From: Eretmocerus hayati
Taxonomy: Eukaryota > Arthropoda > Insecta > Hymenoptera > Aphelinidae
Direction: 5' to 3'
DNA: 64,000 bases
Assembly: GCA_029851415.1 (NCBI GenBank)
Contig: CM056743.1
Coordinates: forward strand, 64,634,186-64,698,185
Shown: one piece after another, positions 51,100-60,623 of the stretch
Layout of the letters: each line of letters opens with the position of its first letter
Numbering within the stretch: position 1 is the first letter of the stretch
Made by a program: the position numbers and the translations under genes
The notes under the pieces: model-generated
Database searches by the model: none
What the model was told of the DNA's origin: nothing
The model's input: the letters and a program-made list of their open reading frames with translations, nothing else

Positions 51100-51334
51100 C
51101 TCGTGCAATTCTTATGAATCCTATATATATATATATATATATTTGTTTGTCATTATTATTCTCTGTACATCATCAGAATCGTCACGGCACCTCTTCCGAG
51201 TCTTCCCAGCGATAATAATTCGAGTTTGTACTGCAACATTCGTTTGTACCTCAAACATGGCAAATGGGCTAACCTCCCGCCCTCAATGAGGTTTAATCAA
51301 TCAATCAATCAATCAATCAATCTCTTCCTCTCTC
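51100..51334 (+). mobile_element. LINE-like 3' tail with (AATC)n
   Basis: CCTCCCGCCCTCAATGAGG is followed by (AATC)n at about 51296-51322. Such tetranucleotide tails are typical of R1/I-type LINE 3' ends. A (TA)n run is at 51121-51140. Confidence 0.5.
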
Positions 51335-51615
51335 TTTTTCTTGGTGCTTAGAGGGCAAAATCTGTCTCGAGATCCTTCGGATCCGTCACCATACACCGGA
51401 CTGGTTCAGCTTACGCGGGCTACGCATAGTCCACGCAGGCCATACCAGGCGGGACACGGGTTTCGGTGGGGCTCACCAAGAGGTGGGCCCGGCCGTGTAA
51501 AATCCCTCTCCCCTTGATGTCCGATACCTAGGACATCGGGCAATCAAGAAGGAGATCCACCTACATCTACCATCTCAGCCCGGAACCGCGTGAGCATTAC
51601 TTCAGGATAGTATTA
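51335..51615 (-). mobile_element. R1 3'-UTR fragment
   Basis: Matches 6447-6715 in the same orientation (AGAGGGCAAAATCTG to GAGCATTACTTCAGGAT). Confidence 0.85.
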
Positions 51616-51639
51616 CTTCAGGATTCTCTTCCTCTCTCT

Positions 51640-53160
51640 TTCTCTCTCTCTTTTATTTTCTTTTTTCAAGTGGAAAATAAGGGAAAATCTGATGACAGGA
51701 CATCCCTATTGGATGTCCCACCGGCAGACCATGAGCGCTTTCATTTTGCCCACCCGATGAACCGGATGAGCATGAATCCAGCGCCCGTGTGCCCTGGGGG
51801 CTAAAACCTTGGCAAGCCATCACTGCAGAACTGGGGGCAGCTTACCACTATCTAACCAACCCACCCCGAGACCGCGTTAGCATTACTTCAGGATGGGAGG
51901 CGTATCGCGCTCAGGATCAAGCGACTCTCTTTTCTCAAGACTCACAGGGGTTGTTGCTCCTCCTTCGATCTTTTCCTACTCTCCTTCCTTCGATCTTCTC
52001 TCTTCTTCCTTCTCTCTTCTCTCTCCTTTCTTCTTCCTTCTTCCTTCCCTCTTCAGTTCATCGTATTCCTCCTGGAATAATTTGGACTTCTTGTGTTCGA
52101 ATCGGCAGACTCACTGTGATTCGCCTGCTCCGAGGCGCCTCACTTCCCTTTCTTTCTCCTCCTTACGGGTCATCACCAGCTTAATGTATCCGGTGACTCT
52201 GTCCCATGTCTCCTGGTTGCGGAGAAAGCACGAGACGAGGTTCTCAGGTGTTAGTTGAGCACCCAGCCATTCATCCAACTCGGCGCGCTCCCTTCGGGTG
52301 TCGTTGCACGTGAACAGGGCGTGTTCAGCGTCATCCCAGTTGTCCCCGTATGACTGACATGCTGGGGGTGTCCTCTTCTTCAACCGGGTCAGGTAGGCAC
52401 CGAAGCAACCGTGGTCACTCAGTGCTTGCGTTGTCCAGTAGTCCATCTCTCCGTGGGCACGTTCCACCCACTTGGCTACATCACGGAAGAACCGGTGCGT
52501 CCATCTACCATTCGCAAATGGTGAATCCCACTCAGTTTGCCACTGTTCGAGGGTGGTCTCCTTCTCGTTGTCGCGGATGATCTTCTTCATCGTCGGAGTG
52601 AGTACTCGTTCGGCTCCGATCACTTTCTAGCGGTCCCAAATCCTCACTCGCTCCGCGACGAGCAAGTGGATGGGCGGAGTACTCGCCAATACGTAAGCCG
52701 CATCTCCTGATACGGTGCGGTAGGCACGGATACTCCTCAGGGCCGCTCTCCGGTGGACAAGCCCCATTCTCTTATCGATGATGGTCTTCTCTACTCTCTT
52801 TCCCCACACAGGTGCACCGTACAGCATGATGGAGGTTGTGATGGTGTTGAGAAGTGCGCGCCTCTTTTCCTTGGGTCCTCCGATATTCGGCATAAGCCGC
52901 TGGAGCGCCGCAACGACCTTGCTCGCCTTCTGGGCGGCTTCCAGAATGTGCTTCCTGGATGACCTTTTGTCGTCGAGCCATACACCGAGGTATTTCAGCT
53001 CTGTCTTCCGTGGGATCTCTTGCCCGTTGATGTAAAAGTGGGGCAAGTCAAACTTCCTGCGTCTTGTGACCACGATTGCTTCGCACTTCTTGACAGCGAG
53101 CTCCAGAAGCCTGCTGATCATCCACTCGTAGACTCGGGCCAGCGCTTCGTTCGCCCCCAC
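51640..53160 (-). pseudogene. R1-type element, 3' part (late RT to 3' UTR)
   Basis: From 53160 leftwards the frame matches ORF2 of the 58681 element from ANEALARVYEWMISRLLELAVKKCE onward. It passes ELKYLGVWLDD and the C-terminal zinc region, ending near 52111, with one in-frame TAG at 52627. In the zinc region CQSYGDNWDDAEHALFTC the second Cys of the first pair is Tyr. The 3' UTR differs from the 6447-type UTR for part of its length (51640-51880). At 53160 the R1 sequence switches abruptly to satellite. Confidence 0.85.
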
Positions 53161-54330
53161 TGGAAATTTCAACATACGGTCGTGCGCACGAGCGTACATA
53201 CGAACGTGTGTGAGATCGTACATGCGAACGTACACACGATCGTGTGCACGACCGTGTGCACGACCGTGCTCTTTAGTTTCGGTGACGATCGTGCCACGAT
53301 CGTGATAACGATTGAGCATGCTATCGGGTATACGATCGAGTACACGATCGTGATAGCGATCGTAAGTACGATCGTGTACCAGATCGTGACACGACGTCTC
53401 GTGGCGATGAGGTCGGATCGACACTCGGCCTGCCGCGAGAGATCGTGCGTACGATCGTGCATACGATCGGCCACACGTTCGTGCTTAGCATCGTAACAAC
53501 GATCGAGCATGCGATCGTGTATACGATCGGGTGCACGACCGTGATAGCGATCGTGCGTACGATCGTGTACGCGATCGTGACACGACGTCTCGTGGCGACG
53601 AGGTCGGATCGACACTCGGCCTGCCGCGGGAGATCGTGCGTACGATCGTGCATACGATTGAAGATGCGATCGTGTATACGATCGGGTACACGACCGTGAT
53701 AGCGTTCGTCCGTACGATCGTGTACGCGATCGTGACACGACGACTCGTGGCGAGAGGTCGGAGTGACACTCGGCCTGTCACGCGAGATAGTGCAGACGAT
53801 TGCGCACACGATCGTGATAACGATCGTGACACGACGTCTCGTGGCAACAAGGTCGGAATGACACTCGGCATGTCGCGCGAGGTCGTGCGTACGATGATGC
53901 ATACGATTGGCCACACGATCGTGCTCTCGATCGTGCATACGATCGCGATAACGATCGTGACACGACGTCTCGTGGCGACGAGGTCGGCTCGACACTCAGC
54001 CTATCGCGTGAGTTTAAGCGTACGATCATGCATACGATCGGACACGAGATCGTGCATACGATCATGATGACGATCGAGAGTGAATTCGTGAGGTAATGTC
54101 TCGTAGCGACAAGGTCAGATCGACACTCGGCCTGTCGCGTGACATCGTGCGTACGATCATGCATACGACTGTGCTCTCGATCGAGCATACGATCGTGCAT
54201 ACGATCCAGCTTACGATCGCGGATACGATCGTGCATAGTGTTGATACATGGTCCGCCACATGGTAGCATTCTCCTCGTGCCGTTGGGAGACCGAAGTTGT
54301 ACCTGTGCTATACGATCGGGTACACGATCG
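53160..54330. repeat. CGATCG-rich satellite with higher-order blocks
   Basis: Short units of 10-14 bp built on palindromic ACGATCGT (CATACGATCGTG, GTACACGATCGTG and variants), interrupted by a roughly 50-bp block containing GACACGACGTCTCGTGGCGA and GACACTCGGCCTG. That block recurs near 53387, 53577, 53731, 53826, 53957 and (decayed) 54080, that is, every 95-190 bp. All frames on both strands are open over hundreds of bases because of the repeat (Arg/Ser/Cys/Ile or His/Asp/Arg peptides); these are not genes. Confidence 0.9.
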
Positions 54331-54599
54331 AACTATATTTCTATATCAATATCACTTCATCATCATAAGCTATGGTTGTTCAGCTTCAAATCAACACAGT
54401 TCATAGAAAGTGCTGAGCATACATAAATGTGCATATCATAGCCACATGAATATGCCTCTTGATACCAACATGCATGAAGAAGGCAGGTAACTGATAATGT
54501 ACTATTTATTTTATCACGTCTGGATTCTATTCCCTTGTGAATGTTTTGCTCTCATAAATATATTCAAGGATATAGAGAGCTGGAACACATGGATTGAGG
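54331..54599. other. Unique stretch between satellite and R1 5' part
   Basis: Nothing recognised; ordinary AT-rich DNA. Confidence 0.4.
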
Positions 54600-55776
54600 T
54601 TTCTTCCCAGCGGTGCCATTTGTTCTACCGCTCTTCTTCGCCTTTTTCGTATTCTTCTCCGATACCACCTCCTGCCAAGCTCCGTCGTGCTTCGCCATGG
54701 TGGGAGTCGATGTCGAGCGCGGTGTTCCGAGACCTCCCGGTGGAGGTTCACGTCGCGTCCCCTCCGAACCGCGTTGTTGCCTCGGTCGCGATTCCGGTTT
54801 CCCTGCCCCCTTACCTCGGAACCACTACCCGACGCGGCCGGTTTTTTTGTGTCCGGAGGCTGCACATTTCCCCTCGCTTCCAGGGTCTTTTCCGTTTCGA
54901 GGAGCGTTGTCTCGAAAGCAGTCCGCTTCACCTTGTCTGTCGCGAGTAGGCCTTCGAGCGCGTGGCCTATCTTCTTGAGCTCTCCGATGTCACCCTTGGT
55001 CCCTCCTGGGTTGCTGGAAACAGACTTGGCTATCCCTATAACCAAGTTGAAGTGCTCGAGGGTGAGATTTGTCTTCTCCTCCATCTCTTTCCGGCACGTG
55101 TTCAGGTCTCCCCATTTCTTCATGAGATCGCTTCCCTCATTTCCACTATTTTGTCGTGCCGCATTCCGAATGAGACGATAGGGTCAATCTCCATCCAATC
55201 AGACTCTTCATCGTGTACTCTCTTGCCGAGCGCACCGATTCCGGGAGTCAGGATTGTTCCGTTTCCGTGGGACCCTATAGTGGAGTCGGACTCGCTCGAG
55301 TCTGAGCTCAAGTTGACGGCGTCATCAACCCCGTTGCTAGGTTGCGTGATCTGGATCCTGATAACGGGGTTGATCACCAGGAGCTTCTCTGCCGCCTCTC
55401 GTGTTTCTGCTGCAATCTTCGCATTCATCCCTCGTTGGCTCGGAAATGTGAGCTCTGATCGTTTGAGCACTCGCTTATCTGCTTCGTCACTCGGGCCCTC
55501 TCTCTTCCTGCTAAGATTGAGCTCGGCTTCTCTATGGTGTCGGTTTTTCTCTCCCACTCCCTCCGCCTGCAGCGTATTCCCGTCGCTTGTAGCTGTACGC
55601 GTCATTCAACCAGCCAAGTGTGCCACTGGTGGCGCGTTTTGCATCGTTGCCCCCCTCCCCCCCAAGATCTGAATGGGGCCCCGCTTTACTTGGGGAATTC
55701 TTGCCGTCAATGCTGGACATCATCTTTTTTCTTCTTTATCCAGGGCCTGGAATCGCATGCTGGCCGACCCCGGATT
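54600..55776 (-). pseudogene. R1-type element, 5' part (start of ORF1)
   Basis: Begins at 55776 with CCGGGGTCGGCCAGCATGCG, exactly the start of the 58681 copy, so the 5' end is complete. ORF1 is open from MMSSIDGKNSPSKAGPH (55723) but shifts frame after a G-rich tract near 55655-55670; it continues in other frames (55605-55120, 55123 onward) to about residue 370 and ends abruptly near 54600. Zinc knuckles are missing. Confidence 0.85.
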
Positions 55777-57399
55777 AAAATATACGTCAAAAAAGTTATG
55801 AGCCAAACCGTGATTTTCGAGTAGCTCAGCTTCCGGATGTTGGAAAAACAACTGTAAGAGGTTTTACTAGTGGTCGATCGATAGCTTTTGAAGTCACCCT
55901 CCAAATGCTTTTTGGGAGATCCAAATTGGCCCGAGCGATCAAAAAATACGAGCAAAATACGGTAGGATAGTCTCAATTTTTGATTTTTCGGTAAAATCAC
56001 TCTTGTAGGCCTGTCTGGGACGAAAAAATTTTTTTGGACCTACAAACTATAGGAAATACATTATTTTGGTACCCCACGTCGAAGAAAAAATGGTAGGGGG
56101 ATTTTGAAAAAATAGTTGCAGAAACCATTTGAATTCGACACGGACGTACTCTACTGCAAAATGACGATGATTTAGGGCTCAATGGACCCGGAATCGTGTT
56201 TAGATGGTCATTTCCAGTCGGAAAAACATGTTCGTATCCCTACTTTAGCCACTCGTCTCGTTTGTGGGCAAGAACACGAGGAATCGAGACCTCGCTCGCC
56301 TGCCCCAAAATAGACGAAATAATGTCCATCTCGAACCTGATGGTTTGAGCCTCCAGCTCGCTTCTGGCTTGAGACTCGCCTCCGGAAGTTCTTATACATA
56401 TTTGGGTGTACTTTGAGGAGTAATTCCACCCAGATCGGTGCACAACAACTCAGATGGAAGCATATGCGAGCCATTCCTATGTCGGCATTCTAAGCAAAAA
56501 GTCAAAAAAGGGTGTTTCAAATTGGCTGAATAAAATCGAGAATCAAATGGCCCACCCAGATTATTGTTCTTATTGATAGTATTTGTATCGCAGGACATAT
56601 TCACAAGGTTTGAGGTCGAAAGGAAAAAAACGATTTTTTTTAAATTGAGGTGGTCAAATTGTAGGTTTTCCCAAGACCTTCAAAATGACTGCTTGCAAAA
56701 GTCGATTATCACATGTCTAGTAGGAGCTAGATCGCTTTGAAGCAGGCCCAAAAATCGCTAGAATCTGCTCTCAGCAAATAGCTCCTAGAAGTTACTAGGC
56801 TGCATGATTGATTTCGGACTATTCTCTTTTTCAAAAGTGCTAGTCTCAACAAAGTAAATGCGCCCAAGTACGTAAGAAATGATTGAGTCCAGTCGGATCT
56901 GTGATTTTCCAGAAATGGACCAAATAAGGGCCTAAAATAGATCTTTTGTGGGCCCTAGGGCCCGTGGAGGGCTTCGGAAAAATCCCAAGAAAAATTTTCT
57001 GTACTTCTTAAACATAGTCTTGATGGAGAAAATTTCTTTGAGATTTTCCCCAGACCCCCCTGGTGACGCCTCTGGCCGAAATTCTCCGAAAGGACTCATG
57101 TATAAAAATATAGACATCTCGAGTCAAATTCTTACCTCTACGTTTTTGATCCGTTTTGGTGTTAGAAAGTCTTCGAAAGCGTTTATACTCCGTGAATATG
57201 TCATAGGAAGTTACTGTTGAATCATGAGACTACTTTCATTTCTTCATCTCATTTGAAAAAATGAAATTCTCAAATTTCTCCCCATGATCCGAAAATTTTG
57301 CGAGATATCTTAGTAATAGTTGAGTTGAAATAGCAGGATGTGCATATTTTTCCATGACCTTTATGGACTTCACTGATGAATACCAGGTATGATTGTTAT
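55777..57399. other. Unassigned, no gene seen
   Basis: AT-rich with no long ORF. One 14-bp perfect palindrome GGGCCCTAGGGCCC lies at 56950-56963. Open frames here (up to 97 codons) have no recognisable motif. Confidence 0.4.
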
Positions 57400-58174
57400 T
57401 GTGACGGCCGAGTCATTCCGTCTTCCTCTCGCCCTGGACCGAATATTGTACTAATAATATTTTATGTTACAGTTTGAGCACAAGAAGAGTTGCTGCATAG
57501 TTTAGCCAGATAAGAGTGGAGAGACAGAGAGATGGCACTGTAGTAAGGCCCGCGTGCCCCATATTTTGAGCCGTCTCTGGCGCGAGCCAATGCCGCTCCG
57601 GTCAGCAGCCTTTTGCTATACAATCCGTCATGACGTTTCGGAGCGCTCACACGCGCCCATCGAGCTTATGAAGCGGGTTGTCCACGCCGCCCGGAGCCCA
57701 TCCTTGGCATGATTAGTCGGGGCTCCGGTGCATGCATTTTATTCACTCCGTGCTGTGGTCTATGACCAAAATCACCATCGTCTGGGATAATTGCGAGCTG
57801 CCTGGTCGCCGTCAGTTGCGAGGGCCGGAGCTCGATCTCAGGTCGAGTGACCATCCTGCGTCAAGGCCATTTATATTGTAAGTATCTCTCGCAGATCTCT
57901 CTCTCCTATTTCTGGGCTCCAAGATTGTATATTTCCCTTAATGCGCCCTTGATAATCGTGCTCGGGATTGATTCACCCGAACGGTCAGTGGACCGATTTG
58001 TGAATAGTTTTTCTTGAGTATATGCCCTTGAATTCTTGATTTTGATCGAGTGTGTGCTCATTCAGTGCTCCCCTCCCCTGATTCCTTGAACAATGACAGC
58101 AATTGCTCACTTCCTGAGCTTCTCGAATGAAAGCAGGCTTTGCCTGCAAGTGACGAGTCGCCAGAACCGTCACA
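57400..58174 (+). repeat. Orphan LTR of a second Ty3/Gypsy-like family
   Basis: 775 bp, starting TGTGACGG and ending CCGTCACA (perfect 8-bp terminal inverted repeat), followed at once by a PBS. The first 90 bases match the LTR piece at 6984-6890. It contains one GGTC-TAT-GACC palindrome (57757-57767). No second LTR or pol follows; the sequence passes into a repeat and then an R1 element. Confidence 0.85.
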
Positions 58175-58192
58175 TGGCGCCCAACGTGGGGC
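58175..58192 (+). promoter_or_regulatory. Primer-binding site, tRNA-Lys (18 nt)
   Basis: TGGCGCCCAACGTGGGGC, the exact complement of the last 15 bases plus CCA of insect-type tRNA-Lys (CUU). Its position directly after an LTR proves the orientation of the orphan LTR. Confidence 0.9.
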
Positions 58193-58197
58193 GCCAT

Positions 58198-58480
58198 ATG
58201 AGGGGATTTATTACGTCATATCCAGGCATAACCTGGTTCAATATTTTGTGGGTTCTTATTCTGTACTTATGTATAAGGGAGAGGTCAAATGACCAAAGCA
58301 TGAGGTTAATTCAAGTACCGAGGCTTCAATAGAGTAATGAAAAGAGAATGAATTTTTACAAAGACATTTACAAATGGTCGAATGACCTTGAGACGCATTT
58401 GAACTCGAGCACGTAACAAAAAGGGAACGTGGAAGAAATCATATCCACTGTGAGCCAGAGAGAGAGAGAGAGACCCCGTA
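58198..58480 (+). repeat. Dispersed repeat, copy 2
   Basis: Aligns with 5388-5660. Two GGTC-N4-GACC palindromes at 58283-58294 and 58376-58387, ending in a GA run (58450-58472). Confidence 0.6.
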
Positions 58481-58727
58481 GGGGGCTTTGGGTGTGACCT
58501 TAGGCTTGCACTTGGAGCTTGAGGGAGCGACGCCCCTCCGGACCCGAGTCCTACACTTACACCAACACACACACTACACCATACATGCACCATACTCACG
58601 CCTGCCCAAGCACTACACAAACATACCAACATCATACAGGACACGCATGACACAGAACACCACACCCGTGCTGGTCTGGTCCGGGGTCGGCCAGCATGCG
58701 ATTCCAGGCCCTGGAAGAAGAAAGAAG

Positions 58728-60623
58728 ATGATGTCCAGCATTGACGGCAAGAATTCCCCAAGTAAAGCGGGGCCCCATTCGGATCTTGGGGGGGGGGGGG
58801 GGGGTCCAACGATACAAAACGCGCCACCAGTGGCACACTTGGCTGGTGGAATAACGCGTACAGCTCCAAGCGATGGAAATACGCTGCAGGTGGAGGGTGC
58901 GGGAGAAAAAAACCTACGCCATGGAGAAGCTGAGCTCACCCCTAGCAGGAAGAGAAAGGGCCCGAGTGACGGAGCAGAGAAGCGAGTGCTCAAACAATCA
59001 AAGCTCACATTTACGAGCCAACAAGGGATGAACGCGAAAGTTGCAGCAGAAGCACGAGAGGCGGCAGAGAAGCTGCTGAAGATCAACCCCGCTATCAGGA
59101 TCCAGATCACGCAACCCAGCAACGAGGTTGATGACGCCGTCAACTTGAGCTCAGACTCGAGCGAGTCTGACTCCACTATAGGGTCCCAGGGGAACGGAAC
59201 AATCCTGACTCCTGGAAACGGTTTGCTCGAGAGGGGAGTGCACGATGAGGTGCCTGATAGGGTGGAGATTGACCACATCCCCTCAACCAGAGATGCGGCA
59301 CGACAGAGGAGTGGAAACGAGGCAGGCGATCTCATGGGGAAATGGGAAGACCTGAAAACGTGCCGGGAAGAGACGGAGGAGAAGACATATCTCCTCCTCG
59401 AGCACTTCAACTTGGTTATAGGAATAGCCGAGTCTGTTTCCAGCAATCCAGAAGGGACCAAGGGTGACATTGAAGAGCTCAAGAAGATAGGCCACGCGCT
59501 CGAAGGCCTACTCGCGACAGACAAGGCGAAGCGGGCTGCTTTCGAGACAACGCTCCTCGAAACGGAAAAGACCCTGAAAGCGAGGGGGAATATGCAGCCT
59601 CCGGTCACAAGAAAACCGGCCGCGTCGGGTAGTGGCTTCCAGGGAAGGGGGGCAGGGAAACCGGAATCGCGACCGGGACAACAACGCGGTTCGAAGACGA
59701 CGCGATACGGTCCTCCACCGGGAGGTCTCGGAACACCGCGCTCGACAACAACGCCCAATCGGCCCGAGCAGAATGGGCCTTGGAAGGAAGTGGTGTCAAA
59801 GAAACAAGCGAGAAGGGCGAAGAAGAGCGGTAAATCGGACGATGCCGCCGGGAAGAAAGCGAAAATGAAGCCGAGAAGGGTGAAGCCCGAAGCCGTCCTC
59901 GTTACGGCCAAACAAGGTGGGCTAACCTACGCAGACATGCTGCGCAGGATAAAAACGGATGACCTCGATGAAGAAGTGGGCTCTAAGGTCACGGGCATCC
60001 GCAAGACCCAAGAAGGCCAAGTCCTTCTTGAACTGAAGAAGGGCACCGATGTCGCCGCCGTCAAGGCAGCCTTGGCACCAGTCGTCGGGCAAGAAGGAGC
60101 TGTCCACTGTCTAGCAAACAGCATGAACCTCGAGGTTCTCGGAGTCGACTACGATGTCGACATAATCAAGGTGCGGGATGACCTCGTGAAGGCCCTACCA
60201 GGAAACGAGAAGGGTGCCATTGTAGTCAAGTCCATCCGGAGTGGCTACCGTGGCACCCAAACCGCTGTTGTCTCGATCGCAACGAGACTGGCCCACCATC
60301 TCCTCGACTGGAAGGAGCCAAAGGTTGGATGGGGCAGAGTCAGGATCCGCGAGAAGGGTGGCATCCCACGGTGCTATAACTGCTTAGAGTACGGGCACAA
60401 GGCCTCGGGGTGCAGAAAAGAGAAGGCAGAGGAACGGAAACCAAAACTCTGCTTCCAATGCGGCGAACCAGGGCACCTTGCTGCGATTTGCAAGGAAAAA
60501 CCAAAATGCCTAAGCTGCGCGGCGATCGGGTCCAAATCTGACCACAGATCTGGGGCCAGCAACTGCACTGCGTACCAGAGGGCAAGAACCACATATAGAC
60601 GCAGGAAGGGAAGAGATGGCTAG
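58728..60623 (+). CDS. R1 ORF1, Gag-like RNA-binding protein
   Basis: 631 residues if started at the tandem ATGs at 58728/58731, the conserved start also seen in the second copy; the frame stays open upstream to 58488 but that DNA is outside the element. A Ser/Asp-rich, basic N-terminal half includes a 15-G tract (about 58788-58803, a Gly run), then a predicted helical region, a Lys/Arg-rich stretch, and three zinc knuckles: CYNCLEYGHKASGC, CFQCGEPGHLAAIC and CLSCAAIGSKSDHRSGASNC, the last unusually spaced. It packages the element RNA. It overlaps ORF2 by 8 nt (ATGGCTAG, 60616-60623), suggesting termination-coupled restart. Confidence 0.9.
   Translation: MMSSIDGKNSPSKAGPHSDLGGGGGGPTIQNAPPVAHLAGGITRTAPSDGNTLQVEGAGEKNLRHGEAELTPSRKRKGPSDGAEKRVLKQSKLTFTSQQGMNAKVAAEAREAAEKLLKINPAIRIQITQPSNEVDDAVNLSSDSSESDSTIGSQGNGTILTPGNGLLERGVHDEVPDRVEIDHIPSTRDAARQRSGNEAGDLMGKWEDLKTCREETEEKTYLLLEHFNLVIGIAESVSSNPEGTKGDIEELKKIGHALEGLLATDKAKRAAFETTLLETEKTLKARGNMQPPVTRKPAASGSGFQGRGAGKPESRPGQQRGSKTTRYGPPPGGLGTPRSTTTPNRPEQNGPWKEVVSKKQARRAKKSGKSDDAAGKKAKMKPRRVKPEAVLVTAKQGGLTYADMLRRIKTDDLDEEVGSKVTGIRKTQEGQVLLELKKGTDVAAVKAALAPVVGQEGAVHCLANSMNLEVLGVDYDVDIIKVRDDLVKALPGNEKGAIVVKSIRSGYRGTQTAVVSIATRLAHHLLDWKEPKVGWGRVRIREKGGIPRCYNCLEYGHKASGCRKEKAEERKPKLCFQCGEPGHLAAICKEKPKCLSCAAIGSKSDHRSGASNCTAYQRARTTYRRRKGRDG

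Noticed and set aside
53169..54269. Long open frames on both strands, up to 224 codons, rich in Arg/Ser/Cys or His/Asp/Arg.
   Set aside because: They are produced by the short CGATCG tandem repeat, which lacks stops in most frames; several frames are open over the same bases.
53160..54330. A possible CRISPR-like array of regularly spaced repeats.
   Set aside because: The spacing is irregular, the spacers are themselves repeats, there are no cas genes and the DNA is eukaryotic.
54594..55672. Plus-strand frames of 195 and 236 codons.
   Set aside because: They are antisense shadows of the minus-strand R1 ORF1 fragment.
58613..59911. A 432-codon minus-strand open frame opposite R1 ORF1.
   Set aside because: It is an antisense shadow of a GC-rich coding region; ORF1 on the plus strand has zinc knuckles and a conserved start.
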